From positions 45,647,111 through 45,711,110 of the forward strand of contig OY997593.1 in the NCBI GenBank assembly GCA_963921825.1: DNA of 64,000 nt. Reading direction: 5' to 3'. The position numbers and the translations under genes were made by a program. This document shows positions 1 through 11,300 of the stretch, piece by piece. The notes under the pieces are model-generated. The model made no database searches. It worked only from the letters and a program-made list of their open reading frames with translations, and was not told where the DNA came from. Positions within the stretch are counted from its first letter, which is position 1. Every line of letters begins with the position of its first letter. The DNA is from Erodium maritimum (taxonomy: Eukaryota; Streptophyta; Magnoliopsida; Geraniales; Geraniaceae).

Positions 1-1
1 C

Positions 2-259
2 ATCGAGTGGACTGATATCGAGGTGGCTGATGATGTCTCCTATGAGGAGCAGCCGGTTCGGATCATGGACACACGGCAGCAGATTCTGCGGGGAGGCAAG
101 ATTATCCGCTTGGTCCGAGTGCAGTGGAAACATCACGGAGCTGAGTCGACGTGGGAACGCGAGGACGAGGTTCGCGCGAAGTATCCCGGCCTGTTCGACT
201 CCCGAGGTACGTCTGTTTTAAATTTCGCGGACGAAATTTCTTTAAGGGGGGTAGACTGT
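2..259 (+). pseudogene. Ty3/gypsy polyprotein C-terminus (chromodomain tail), partial
   Basis: This is the last stretch of a gypsy pol polyprotein whose 5' part lies outside the window. The frame reads from base 2 as IEWTDIEVADDVSYEEQP and continues through RVQWKHHGAESTWERE and RAKYPGLF. The hydrophobic-Q-W-K...TWE core followed by R-x-YP-x-LF is the chromodomain-like tail found on integrases of plant chromoviruses (Tekay/Del group), where it is thought to guide integration into heterochromatin. The frame runs on past the usual stop into the polypurine tract and LTR, so the original stop has probably been lost. The same tail, with its stop, occurs at 52149-52357. What is seen is the motif; the clade is inferred. 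Confidence 0.8.
240..255 (+). other. Polypurine tract of gypsy element
   Basis: A purine run (TTTAAGGGGGG then TAGAC) lies directly before the LTR start TGTAATAACC. It would prime plus-strand synthesis. The same motif precedes the 3' LTR at 52410. Confidence 0.8.
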
Positions 260-2049
260 AATAACCACTTCTGGTCAACGTCAGTCAAACCTGCGAAAAA
301 CAGGAAAATTTAAAAATTTTAAGACAGACACTTAACTTAACTTAAATTGACCCCGAGGGCCATGCCGGACTTAAGTTGACCCCGTTATCGACTAAAATGA
401 GTTACGGGGGACTCAGGGCAACTTCCTGGTCATTTTGGGAAAGATTGATTTTTCGCTGGAAAAGTCACCCGAGCGACGTTTTGGTCCATTCGAGGACCGT
501 TTTGGACCCGAAAAGCTTAGCCGTCGTCGTAGCGGTCTTAGTTGGGCCGTTTCCTTGAAGCCCGTCCAGTTTAAAATATTTTTGGGAAAAGTGCCCGTTC
601 GGGGCCCGAAACGTCCGTTTTTCGCGAATCTGATTGGAAAATATCAACTAGATATTTTCCAAAAGGTATGGGACCCACCTTGACACTTGTCAGGTATATG
701 GTGGTGTAATTTTTGGAGGGAAAATGGGTGGATGTGGTGAGTTGGCCGAGTATAGGGTAAAGGGGAAAGGAATTGGAGTTAGTTGTTATTTGTTTTAAAA
801 ATTAGAAAGAGGAAGAGAGGTTTTAGAGAGAGAAGGAGAAGGAGAAGAAGAGAGAAGAAGGAAGGTTGGGCTAGGGTTGGTGATCGAGCCCTTGGATCGA
901 GTCAAAGCAAAGAGCAATCCCGTTCCCCTCATTCTCCTCTACGGTAATACCCGAACCGATTCTCGTTTCGATTATTTTCAAGAGCTAGGGTTTGGTTATA
1001 AAATTTGGTTTAGGGTTGTGTAGAGATTAAAGAGGTGTTGGAGACGTTTTAGAGGTGTTTGGGAGAGAAATCTCACGTTTTCCGGTGACCGGAGGCTCGG
1101 GAGGAGCTCCGGCCACCGTGGGTGGTGGCCGGCCGGCCATGTGGTGGCTGGCCGGAGGTGGCAGCAGCCACCACTTGGTGGCCGAGCCCCTCCCTCAAAC
1201 CCTAGGGTCTCGGCCAAGCCTCTTGGGTGGGGCCCACGTGCTCGGTTGCTCGGGTTTTAATGTTCGGGTGGTTTAAAACGTCCCCCGGACCACTTTATCC
1301 TTAATCGAATCGAAATTTGGAATTAAATTGGAGAAGTTGTAATTAACGGGTTTTGGGAAACTTTAAACGTTAATTAATTGACTTAGAAGTCGGAATTCAA
1401 TTCCGTCAAGTGCGTTGGGTTCCTTGAAATATTCTAAGACCGTAGAAACGAAATCGGGGACTTTTGGAGCCCCGGAAGGCATTTAACCAAAACCGGGCAG
1501 ATTCGCCATGTCGGGCGAATCTGGCCCTTACGGGTCCTTTATCGGCAATATCGAGTATTTGGGAAGTTTGGGAGTGATCGGCATTGTCGGGGTTACGTTT
1601 GGGCGTTAAGTTTATTAATTTTCGGTTTACTCGTACTAGTTTAAAAGTACTTTAAATTTGTGTTCTTTTAGATCGTGCTACGGACCGAGGCAAGGGGAAG
1701 CTCGGCGAGTGACTGAGTGTGCTTCGGGTGTTGTTGGAGCGCTTTTGGGATTGTATACGAGGTAGGGAAAAGTAGCCGGATCTCGGCCCTGATTAGGGAA
1801 AGTTAATGGTAGAATTGCATGTGACACCGGGGTGTCGTGGGTTGAGTAGATTTATTTAATTATTAGAAAAGCATGATACGGGATTGTAGCGTTTAAGAGA
1901 AAGGCATGTGACACTTAGTAGTGTCGTAGGAACAGAGAACTTAGCGATAATTGAATTACTGGAGGCATATGACCATGCCCGGAGGTTGTTTGTGAAACTA
2001 GCGATTTTTAGGACTGTTGGAGGCATCGAGTATGCCGGAGGTTGTCGTG

Positions 2050-2280
2050 CGCTTTATTTAATTGTTGAGTTTGGGTGGCCTTGAGAGCCCGTATTTAATT
2101 GTTGAGTTTGGGTGGCCTTGAGAGCCCGTATTTAATTGTTGAGTCGGGGTGGCCATGAGAGCCGTGTATTTAATTTGGTGTCTTGAGTGGCAGCGAGTGC
2201 CCGTGGGGTTGTTGAACCCGAGTCTTGACTGTTGAGGTGTCTTGAGTGGCCTTGAGTGCCTGTGTGATTGAACTTGCCTG
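2050..2280 (+). repeat. LTR minisatellite, GGTGGCC(A/T)TGAG(A/T)GCCCGT type
   Basis: Diverged tandem units of roughly 34-56 bp carry GGGTGGCCTTGAGAGCCCGT. Homologous arrays with different copy numbers occur in the other gypsy LTRs (25190-25860, 30905-31310, 46672-47025, 54040-54395). The long ORFs read through them on either strand are artefacts of a repeat without stops. Confidence 0.8.
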
Positions 2281-2309
2281 TGATTGTGATTGTGGTTACC
2301 TGGGGTGGT

Positions 2310-2549
2310 GAGTTCTAAAGGTCGACAGCCTGATCCGACTTAGTGTCGATGAATTGCGAGTTCTAAAGGTCGACAGCCTGATCCGACTTAGTGTCGATGA
2401 ATTGCGAGTTTTAAAGGTCGACAGCCTGATCCGACTTAGTGTCGAGGAATTGCGAGTTTTAAAGGTCGACAGCCTGATCCGACTTAGTGTCGAGGAATTG
2501 CGAGTTTGAAAGGTCGACAGCCTGATCCGACTTCGTGTCGAGGAATTGC
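2310..2549 (+). repeat. 48-bp tandem repeat, five units
   Basis: Five nearly identical 48-bp units begin GAGTTCTAAAGGTCGACAG at 2310, 2358, 2406, 2454 and 2502. Each holds GGTCGACAGCCTGATCCGAC and a short complementary pair (CGAC...GTCG), so each unit could fold. It lies in the downstream half of the LTR. Confidence 0.9.
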
Positions 2550-2837
2550 GATAGGTCGAACCCTGACCTGATTGAGATTGGTTACTGAGCAGCTGGTGTG
2601 CGATCCTTTGTGATCTTGTTTGGTGTTGTGTCGTTTCGTTCGAGTCCTTGAGGAGGTCGTCGATAGTTGTATTGGGTCTACACTGTTTTTATCGAGTGTC
2701 GAGTCTGTTGAGGAAGGTGACGGGTTGTGGGTCAGTTGAGTACTTGAGTTGGGGACTGTAGTCCCGGTGTTGGGTTTGGTTTTAGTGTTACTGGCTTTTT
2801 CTGCTAATTATGCCATAGTCAGTCTGTTATCCGTGGA

Positions 2838-2855
2838 GGTGAGCGAACGCTCACC
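2838..2855 (+). other. Conserved LTR hairpin GGTGAGCG-AA-CGCTCACC
   Basis: A perfect 8-bp inverted repeat with a 2-base loop is followed by a T/C-rich run ending CAG (TGCTTTTCCTACAG). It is repeated at 26511-26528, 47587-47604 and 54953-54970, and on the minus strand at 5496-5514 with a 3-base loop. Conservation across LTRs suggests an RNA-level role, but none is shown by the sequence. Confidence 0.7.
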
Positions 2856-3130
2856 CCTAGCTGCTTTTCCTACAGGTACTGATCACCGGACGGACTAGGT
2901 TAGCTCTTGAAGTTCATGGAGCTTGGAGCGGAGTCTGGTCTTTACTTTTGTTGAGTCTAGTGACGGATGTTGTACCTTGTCCACTTGTTGGGACGTTTTT
3001 GTATTGTAAATGCTATTATTTTGAGAAGTAAATGGAAATGTCAAAGCTTTTATTGAAAACAGGTTTCAAGTGTTCATGTTTTTAAAAGTTCGCGTCCCGA
3101 GTTCGGTTCGCTGAAATCGGGGCGTGACAC

Positions 3131-3224
3131 TCTGACTAAGGCACTTCCGCAGCCTAAGTTCGGGGGTCATGTTAGGACAATGGTCATTACTCAAAATGTA
3201 AATTGGTTCTAGTTCAAGTGGGAG
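3131..3224 (+). pseudogene. Ty1/copia RNase H end and polypurine tract (remnant)
   Basis: The frame reads LTKALPQPKFGGHVRTM, the usual end of copia RNase H (consensus ...NPLTKxLPxxKFxxHVxxMG). After a decayed linker comes CAAGTGGGAG (3215-3224), the typical copia polypurine tract. The upstream part of the element is cut off by the gypsy LTR ending at 3129. Compare the equivalent region of copia A at 21690-21800. Confidence 0.75.
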
Positions 3225-5204
3225 TCTATTGGGTTTTGTGCCCTAGGACAAGCAACACCGCGTACTACATCATTCGAGTTAACAATAGTTGGCAAACGTT
3301 TTATTATCATTAAGTTTTAATGTTAGTGAAACTGTGAATGGACTACTTCCTATAAAGATATTAAGGAACATTTTCCTAATAGTAGAACCCTTATGGATAA
3401 AGGAGTAATTCCATTCACTCGTCCCCAACCTAAATTGACAGTTACAACTAGTAGGACTTTTTACGAGAAGATCATGTTTTACTAATCATGCATATAGAGA
3501 TATTATTTAAAGTAACAAATGCCAAAGAGTTTGACATTGGACGACCCGTCTTGAGAATACTCCATAGAATAGAGACATGAGTATATCTCAACTACCTAAG
3601 TAGTTCTTAGTCCTTCGACCATGACATCACCATGTGATCTACATGATGTTGATTCATGCCTTGACATAACTAAACGATACTCCTAAACTGATAGCTATAA
3701 AGGTTATGCTCACATATGAATACGCACATGTGAGACATATGAGTGATGCTCATAGGGATTTGTCACTTGTACTCATACAAGTAAGATGTTAGTAAGAGCC
3801 ACGCTTATGAGTAAGAGATTTGTAAAAGAAGCATGACCATGCATGTGATTTGTCACCTAAAATCCCCACTCGCGATCAAAATAACTTGTAGACCGAATTA
3901 GAAAGGATGACGATTTTATTCTTTTGTTAAGTCATGACAATCGTCAAATGATAAGAGTAAAAGACTACTTATGGTAATAAAATTTGACAAAGAAATAGTC
4001 ATAAATTATATGACTTGGGTGGTCATGGGCCTTGCTAAAACTTACCCATGACTTGTGGATGAAGCATTTGTTTCATTTCACTACGAATCCTAAAGGGCCC
4101 CACACAAATAGAGAGACCATAACGAAGTAAACAAAATGTGTTGTCAATTAAATAAATTGGTAAGAGATTATATACTCTGATATAATGTATCCTTTTTATT
4201 TAATCCAATACTCATATTACAAGAAAAATATTTATATTTAATTATTGTAGAGTATAGAAAATAAATAAAACAAATAAAGAGAAATATAAATATGATCGAT
4301 TTCGAGTACAACCATGATGCTACAGTGCGACTCCATCGTGACCGTGTGATGCGTTGATGTAGACAAATGAGATTAGATGGCGAGGCTCGGTGGCACGGAT
4401 TGTAAATAGCGTGCTCGGCGTTGAGTAGGTTTGAAATACGGGCTTTGTGAGGCTAAATTTTGTATTTGCGTTAAACACATCACCGCGCCAAACTCGATAT
4501 CGTGCTTCTCAGTCTTCTTCTCTTCTAAGCTTTTCTAGATTTTTTGAAATCGATGGGTTTAGGTGAGACTGAAGGTTTTCTAAAATCGCAATCGACGATG
4601 TTATCACTTTATGTATTATTTAGTAGTTTCGAATCAAGGTATTGCAGAAACACAAACGTTAGGGATTTTGATTTATCAAATGTTTGGATTTGGGTTTTTT
4701 TTTGATATGCGTTGATTTTGGACACCAACATTTGAAATTCTGACCACAAGCATTTGAAATTCTGGAGAGAGTTAAAACGCCACAGCACCATGTATGATTT
4801 TAGATTCTGGGACACATAAATTTTAAATTATGGACAACATGTATGATTTCTAGATCTTGGATAGATGCATTTGAACGTATTTGAAGTTCTGGACAGTTGA
4901 TACTATCTTCAACAAAATAGAAGAGCCAACCACGCATGATATTCTCTGTATCTATGTCTTATCTCTTGTGCATTAAATGGATTCAACCACCCCACCAAAT
5001 AAGTTCTCTCTATCTCTCTCATCTGCATTTAAGGGGCTCTAGGGATATGTAAGGGGCTCATAAGGTTTCATTTCTTTCATTGTCTCCATCGCCTCCTATG
5101 TAGTATGCTACGGGATCCGATGGTTCTCCTACCTCCATGATATCCTCCTCCGGCCATCAAAATTGGAGGTATTCTTATGATTTCCATATTTCTACTGGTG
5201 GTCT
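3225..5204 (+). repeat. Probable 3' LTR of the outer copia element plus undefined sequence
   Basis: It begins directly after the polypurine tract with TCTATTGGGTTTTGTGCCCTAGGACAAG split over 3225-3252, a typical copia LTR opening although the expected TGTTGGG is mutated. The LTR end is not identifiable. The sequence is AT-rich with many short direct repeats (ATGAGTATATCTCA, TGTGAGACATATGAG). No supported gene is present; the short ORF at 4609-4815 has no recognisable motif. The downstream partner sequence after the inserted solo LTR resumes at 28915. Confidence 0.4.
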
Positions 5205-5209
5205 CCAAC

Positions 5210-6595
5210 TGTCACGCCCCGAATTCAGTATAACCGAACCCGGAACGCGAATGGTGAAGCAAGTAAAACAAAGTCCCAAATAGTTCAATAAACCGCTTTA
5301 AAAGCACCACTTTTATTAATCAAAACAATATTTTTACAACCGAGTTTTAATTTAAAAAAAAACGAAAGACACTAAAACATGAGTGTACGTCACTAGACAA
5401 CCCCGACAGCCCGGACTCTCGCTCCCATCTCTTCAAGCCTCGAGAGATCCTCCTAGTCCGCCTCGCGAACGGTACCTGTAGGAAAAGCAGCAAAAGGTGA
5501 GCGTTTCGCTCACCACCACGGAAACCAGATTGACTACGACATACCAGCAGAAATGCCGGGAATACCGGCAACAAACAATAACACAGGGGACTGCTACCCC
5601 ACATCACAAGTTAAATCCGACTGTCACACAAATCACTATCAATTCCCCCCAACCATCTAAGACCCGTGCACGTAATGGAGACCCCAAATCAGAGACCGAA
5701 CAACCATGCCATTAGTTACACCGACAAGGTAAAGCACAACCCTCACACGATCCTATGTGCATTTACTTGTAACTTTCCGCAACCAAACCAGTATTCGCTA
5801 CTCGTCCCTACCTCAGAGGCCTGCGGGAAAAGTAGTAAAAGGGATGAGCATTCCGCTCACCTCCACGGATACCCGTTCGATTATGGCATACTAGTAAAAC
5901 ATCAACAACTTACCAATATAAACAGGGCAAACAACTACCTCAAAACCTGATACCAACCGTCACAACTGCTCACGATATCAATACCTCAAATACTCGCTCA
6001 CATAAGGGAAACCTCGAATGGAGATTATATTCTCAACTAAGCAAAACACTATTGCTCACCATAACAACCCGTTCACGTAGGGGAAACCTAGTTCGTACTG
6101 CGCCGCAGCGCATCAACCCTAACCCCTCTCCGTGGTTAGACCCTCACATAGAGGCGCTATATCACCACCGTAGGTTATTGATGAGTCTCGAACCCAAGAC
6201 CTCACCCTTAAACACAGAGCTTACGACCTTTGCAAACAAACACAATCGTGAACAAAGTCACGCAATATCAACACACACAATGCACGCAAGATCACAAAGG
6301 ATCAACACACATACTGCACAGTTTCCGGTAGCAATCCGGCTGGACCTGGCCCTGCCCCACGCACTTTCCCCGACATACAGTCGGGCCAGGCGGTCGACCT
6401 CATCACGGAACCACAAGCCTCAGCACTTTACCGATCGCGCGTCGGAAGGTACGACACACCTCACGTGGACCACAGCCCTCGGCACTTTACCGATCGCGCA
6501 TTGGAAGGTACGACACACCTCTCGGGCATAACTCAAGCCTCAGCACTTTACCAATCGCGCGCCGGAAGGTACGACACACCTCATAGGGACCAGAG
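5210..6595 (-). repeat. Reverse solo gypsy LTR, first part (TSD ccaac)
   Basis: It starts TGTCACGCCCCGAATTC, the reverse complement of the GGGGCGTGACA end of the other gypsy LTRs. The 5-bp flank CCAAC (5205-5209) recurs at 28910-28914 just after the other end of the LTR, proving that 5210-6595 and 26906-28909 are one solo LTR of about 3390 bp split by copia A. It contains the reversed hairpin (5496-5514) and, at about 5700-6235, a second diverged copy of the hairpin block (GATGAGCATTCCGCTCACC). The end at 6400-6595 is a tandem array with CAGCACTTTACCGATCGCGC units. Confidence 0.9.
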
Positions 6596-8268
6596 TGTTA
6601 GTCTTAGTGCCCGTAGTTCAATCCTAAATGTCCAAATGTATATATCATCGTTAGCAATAAAATTAAAGCGGCTTTATATTACTTATGTGTTGGAGTAATA
6701 TATCGATGTGTGCTCTGATCTATGCCCACAATGCGAATAGAACCATAGATCGAGATAGATCACACTCGATGGGTCCCTAGTCAACAAAGCTTCACTAGAA
6801 GCGACTAATATGAAATATGGCTCTTTATGGCTTACGTTCTGTTAGTCATTGGAATGATATTTCGGAGTCTGATCATAGATATCATGTGAGACATGATATT
6901 GGACGACCCACCCTGAATATGTGCCATATATTAAGTCATGAACATATTCAGTGTCGTAGCTTGTCATGTATCCTTAGACCAAGGAGTCTTTGTGATCACT
7001 ATGTAGTCAACAACTGAGTTTTACCTGAGCCTAACGTTGTCCGTAACAGGGCTTCCATAACGTCCATGATTGGCTTGGGGACGGGCTACATGAGTGACAC
7101 GAAAGACGACTAAGGGATTTATCCCTCATACTGAGGTATGGGAAAGATATCGGTTCTCGGCCGCTTGATCGATAGTGACTGAAAGAACAACATGGCCATG
7201 CACATGATACTAGGTATCATATATTCAGTCGTCTCACATATCAAGGAACAGTAATTGAGAATAATAAGGATGATGACTCTATGCCTTATCTCAATCAGGA
7301 TATCAGAGTTTAAAGGATAATGACAGGGACGACGGAAAGGTTAGAATCGACAGGGTCGATTCGTTATGCAGTGTCATGCAATACTAAAGTCTCGTTAGTT
7401 TCCACTTAAATACGATCAAGTAAAATGGGATTTTACGTTGATCTATTGACATGCATAAACCTAAGGGTCACACCGGAGGATGAAACTCATTGACTCATTT
7501 ATGGAGAATGATCAAAAGGGAGTTGTCTCGGGACATGACCAAAACTGGGTTTTGGGTCATGTGCCCATAAGTGAATAGGACTTTACGGATCGAGACAAGG
7601 CTTAGATTCTTGGGATTGATCGCGTCGGATAATGTTGGACATTTCTGGTATGGAAGGCTTGGAGGCGATGAGCGAATCACGGGACCTCGTTGGAAATGGC
7701 CACGGTTCATGTTCCAAGAGGCCCATGCAACCAAGGCCCATGGAACTAATTAATCAAGTCTTGATTAATTAGTACTAAGTAAGCAAGACAAAGATTAAGG
7801 TGTTGGTGATTCACCACCTAACCCAATCTTGTCTTCCCATACTTTGTCCTATTTACACCTTACTTGTCACCATGCTTGTCCCATGCCTTTAGTTGGACAA
7901 GTATGAGGTTTGTTATGTTTAAGTCATCTTTTTTCAACATAACAAACACAAGACAAGAATAGGAAACACAACTTCTCTCCCCCTTCCCTTGCAATTTCGG
8001 GTTTGGCAAGCTCTCACCTCCATTTTTGTGTTCTTGAGTCCTCAAAGAGAAGAACTACGTGGGTTTGATTCCCATGTGGATACGTAGGCGTCTTGGAGAC
8101 TCAAGCCAATCATTCGTTACCCGGTGTTCTTGTTTTGGTAAGAACTAGTGCTGAATTTTTCTCTTGTGAATCCATTCTTTGTTAGTTGTTTCATGGTTTT
8201 AATCGTCTCTTGGTTTTCATTGATTTTCCGCTGCGAGTTGGTTCATCTCCAACCCTACCTCGAGACGC
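6596..8268 (+). repeat. 5' LTR of copia A
   Basis: It opens TGTTAGTCTTAGTGCCCGTAG and matches the two LTRs of copia B (reverse) and the 3' LTR of A at 21801. It stops at CCTACCTCGAGAC, and the next bases GCTGTGCTACC belong to the internal region. The last roughly 5 LTR bases and the primer-binding site are therefore deleted, and A itself could no longer be primed normally. The array it interrupts resumes at 26906. Flanks are CAGAG on the left and CACAA on the right, a decayed TSD. Confidence 0.9.
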
Positions 8269-9812
8269 TGTGCTACCTTCGGGATTCCCAAGACGATGTT
8301 CGAAGTTCCGGTTTTGCTTGAAAGTTTCGTTTTTGGCATGTTGTTTTGCTAAATTGTTAAATAACATGTTTTAAATTCTTGTTTATGGATTTAATGCATG
8401 TAAAATGAATTTTTGAAAATTATTTCAAATCTTGAAATTTTGAATTTTTTTTTTGATTTTTCGGGTCTCGGGAACGAGACTCTCGGGGAGCCGAAACCGA
8501 GACCGAACGGGGCTCCGTTGGACGAAGCTAAGCCAAGCATGACCATTGGATGGTTGGTATGCCAAGGCTAAACCGTTTTGTTAGTTATGAAGAGTTTGGA
8601 ACCGTCATGACAAACTCGAAGATCAAATGTTAAAAAGTTTCATTTTTGAACGGTTTCGATAAACCGAGCATCAATTTTTTTTTGAAACTTGGCAATTAAT
8701 TAAAACCGGAAAATCACATGATGTTTGATAACATTATTGTTTGATAACACGATGTGTGATGTGATGTTGGCATGGTGTACATAATAGCCCCGAGCTCGAT
8801 TTAATTATTTATCGCTTTTCACGACCTACGAGCCGTTAGAGTTAGCGTGTAATTATTCTTTCAGGGTGTGGTCGTCGAACCTTTTGATTGTAATATTTAT
8901 TTATTCCCGACCTGCGAGTCGTGTATTAAATTGTAATATTTTACTCAAGACGAAGGAAGGGCGAAAAGGTCATTTGGTGGCTTTTCGGGTGTTGGCATCG
9001 GCTTGGAGTCGATGGAGCTCAAGAAGCTAGTGTGAGTTAGTTTAGGGGGCTATTATGTGCACATTTATCGCTTTATGCATGGTTTAGTTTATGCATGACT
9101 AATTCTATGTGTTTTAGAATTGCATGCTTAACTTTATTTACCGAGCATATCACCTCACATGCAAAGATAAAATTGGTTTTAATCCTTATTTGTGAGCCCT
9201 TAGAACCGTCATTACATTAGATGTAGTTGACGAGTTCGAATGAAGAATTACATTGGATGTAATTGGAGGCATCATTACATATGGAATGTAGTTGATGTGC
9301 TTATCGCATCTAGGATGTGCCAAAATTTTTAAACACAACCGGACAAGTAAAAACGGGTCATGTCCGATACCTCCCAATTCTCAACACCTTACTACCTCCC
9401 CGTCCTATGGGTGTCGTGCGCCTTAGCGGAGCATCCATGGGAAAGCGGGGTAGTAGGTTTGGACGACATATGCGGGTGTCGTGCGCCTTAGCGGAGCACC
9501 TACATAGTGGCGGGTCATAGTTGAAAATTGGTGGACCCGACTACGATTCTCAGCTAGGGTTGAGCTAGGGTATCAGATAGGGTAAGCCGTGTACTTAAGT
9601 ACATACCCTAGCCAAAAGTCACATTGGATGTGATTGGACGCGGTCCTACCTACATAGCTCGATTGAGTGGTGAGCCGTCGTTCAGCTTGATCGAGTGAAT
9701 CAAGGATCTTGGTTTTAGATACTAAAGGTATAGAATCGATTGTTGGTGTTTAAGCTTGATCTTCATAAAATTTATTCAGTTTACTGATTGAATTTTATCT
9801 GTTGTAGATCAG
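8269..9812 (+). other. Copia A 5' leader (untranslated)
   Basis: About 1.5 kb lie between the LTR and the gag start with no supported ORF. The leader matches that of copia B (16515-18057, reverse). It includes two copies of GGTGTCGTGCGCCTTAGCGG (near 9410 and 9475) and short repeats of the type ATTACATTGGATGTAATTGG (9210-9295) that can pair with themselves. Confidence 0.7.
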
Positions 9813-10115
9813 ATGGCAAATTCAGCGAACATTAATAGTTTGTCATTAAAAACCATTCTTGACAGGGTCAAACTAAATGGGACAAACTATTTGGACTGGT
9901 ACAAAATTTTGAGGATAGTCCTCAAGTCTGAACACAAAGAATATGTCCTTGACAAGGCTGTCTCTAAGACCATATCAGAAATACATGAAGTGTCAATAAC
10001 TGCTGAGAAGAATATATCAGGGATCTGGGATCCAAGGATATTCAGATGGTCAACAAGGGAATTTGAAGTGGCAAGGGTGGGGCCCATGCGCACTTGGCAG
10101 GAAAGATTAGACACC
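9813..10115 (+). pseudogene. Copia A gag N-terminus (UBN2-type), truncated
   Basis: The ORF opens MANSANINSLSLKTILDRV and contains KLNGTNYLDWYKILRIVL, the start of copia gag (capsid; consensus KLNGxNYxxWxxxMxxxL), then ...EYVLDKAV. After about 75 residues the capsid core is missing and the sequence jumps to the linker before the zinc knuckle. The same jump is present in copia B, so it is a family trait rather than a private deletion. The frame ends TAG-free but out of register with the downstream knuckle. A functional capsid is unlikely. Confidence 0.8.
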
Positions 10116-10665
10116 TGAGAATGTCTACTTCTACTGCCAACAGCCTGGTCATTGGAACCGGGATTATAGGAAGTTCACGGTTGCTCTGAAGAAAGGCAGT
10201 GGGACTGCGCCTTCATCAAATAGCCTGGATGATCTGAAGAAGGGCAATAGGACTGCGCCTTCATCAGGAAACCTGGATGATCTAAGGAAGGGCGGTGGGA
10301 CCGTGCCTTCATCTGGTATTAACTCTATAGAGCTACATCTCTCTACTTCCAAAGATTCATGGGTATTAGATACCAGGACTGAATCTCACACATGCACTAA
10401 TATATGGTGGCTGAAAGTATGAAAGGTTTGGAAAGCACGAAGTGGACCTCAGAGTTGTGGCAACTGCTGTAGGATCCATGAGTCTTGCTTTTCCAAGTGG
10501 CCTTGTCTTAGTATTGTATAATGTATATTGCATACCTACTTTTAGTAGGAATATTATATCTGTATCCGTATTTGACAAGGAAGGATATAATGTTAATATT
10601 AGAAATGGAGTTTTCAATGTTCTATGCAATGATATGTTTTATACCAGTATTGACTTGGTTGGATG
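10116..10665 (+). pseudogene. Copia A zinc knuckle, 16-residue repeat and protease remnants
   Basis: In order: a damaged CCHC knuckle (YFYCQQPGHWNRDY, first and last Cys replaced by Tyr); three tandem units of about 16 residues, (K)KG-x-GT-x-PSS-x-LDDL (10184-10316); then the protease (WVLDT-x-TESHTCTN), in which the aspartic-protease DTG is no longer DTG. The frame shifts near 10420 and continues as DLRVVATAVGSMSL towards the integrase. These pieces normally cut and package the polyprotein; here they are broken. Confidence 0.75.
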
Positions 10666-10666
10666 A

Positions 10667-11300
10667 TTGTACATATTAGATATAGGTAACAATGCCTCAA
10701 GTTCTATATATTACGTTAATACCAAGAGGTCTAAATCCAACGATTTAAACCTAACTCTGTTATGGCACTGTCATTTGGGCCGCATAAACAAGATGCGCCT
10801 ATCAACATTTCAGAAGTGCGGGCTTTCAGGTTCATTCGAATTCCATTCGATCGATAGGTGCAGGGGTTATTTGATGGGAAAAATGACTAAAGTGCCCTTT
10901 ATCGATCGCGATGAAAGGGCGGGTGAATTATTGGGGCTGATACACTCGAATGTGTGTAGACCAATAAGTTCACTTGCCAGGAGGGGTTTTAGCTACTTTA
11001 TCACATTTACTGACGATTACAGTAAATATGGTTATGTCTATTCGGTGAGACATAAGTCTGAAGTTTTTGATAAATTCAAAGAGTTTAAGACTAAAGTAGA
11101 AAACCAGCTCGACAAAGGTATTAAGGCACTTCGATTGGATCGAGGTGGAAAATACTTGACCACAGATTATTAGATCATCTAAAAGAGAATGAGATCCTTT
11201 TGGAATGGACTCCTCCTGGGACACTGTAGTTGAAAGGTGTAGCCAAACGGAGAAATCGGACATTGTTAGACAATGGTCCATTCCATGATTAGTTGGACTA
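10667..11300 (+). pseudogene. Copia A GAG-pre-integrase and integrase core
   Basis: The frame has the GAG-pre-integrase zinc region (LLWHCHLGRINKMRLS...GYLMGKMTK) and the integrase core (LIHSNVCRPISS, FTDDYSKYGYVYSVRHK, LRLDRGGKYLTT). The first catalytic Asp of the D-D-E triad, normally in HSDVCGP, is Asn. A stop (TAG) follows at about 11171. The frame is interrupted at 11300 by copia B and resumes at 19759. Copia B carries the same Asp-to-Asn change. Confidence 0.85.

Larger units (their letters stand above)
257..3129 (+). repeat. 3' LTR of Ty3/gypsy element (2873 bp)
   Basis: It starts TGTAATAACC right after the polypurine tract and ends GGGGCGTGACA, giving TG...CA ends. Order inside: a U3-like 5' block, a GA-rich leader (about 800-870), a splice-donor-like CTACG|GTAATAC at 939-950, a conserved block (TCTTTTAGATCGTGC near 1665), tandem minisatellites (2050-2280 and 2310-2549), and a GC-rich hairpin (2838-2855) followed by TTTTCCTACAG. 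It is the same superfamily as the LTRs at 23395, 29123, 45044 and 52410 and the reverse ones at 5210 and 43356. The right flank is copia RNase H sequence, so this element inserted into an older copia. The left TSD lies outside the window. Confidence 0.85.

Noticed and set aside
2310-2549. Possible CRISPR array (regular repeats)
   Set aside because: Units are contiguous tandem repeats without unique spacers, in a plant LTR, with no cas genes.
5497-6698. Plus-strand ORFs across the reverse solo LTR (5497-5715, 6052-6531, 6465-6698)
   Set aside because: They are antisense to the LTR, consist of its tandem units and stop at the copia insertion.
7495-7753. Recurring ORFs in copia LTRs (e.g. 7571-7753, 11832-12116, 18602-18886, 22777-22989)
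   Set aside because: They recur only because the LTR does; they occur on both strands and no copy has a known motif.
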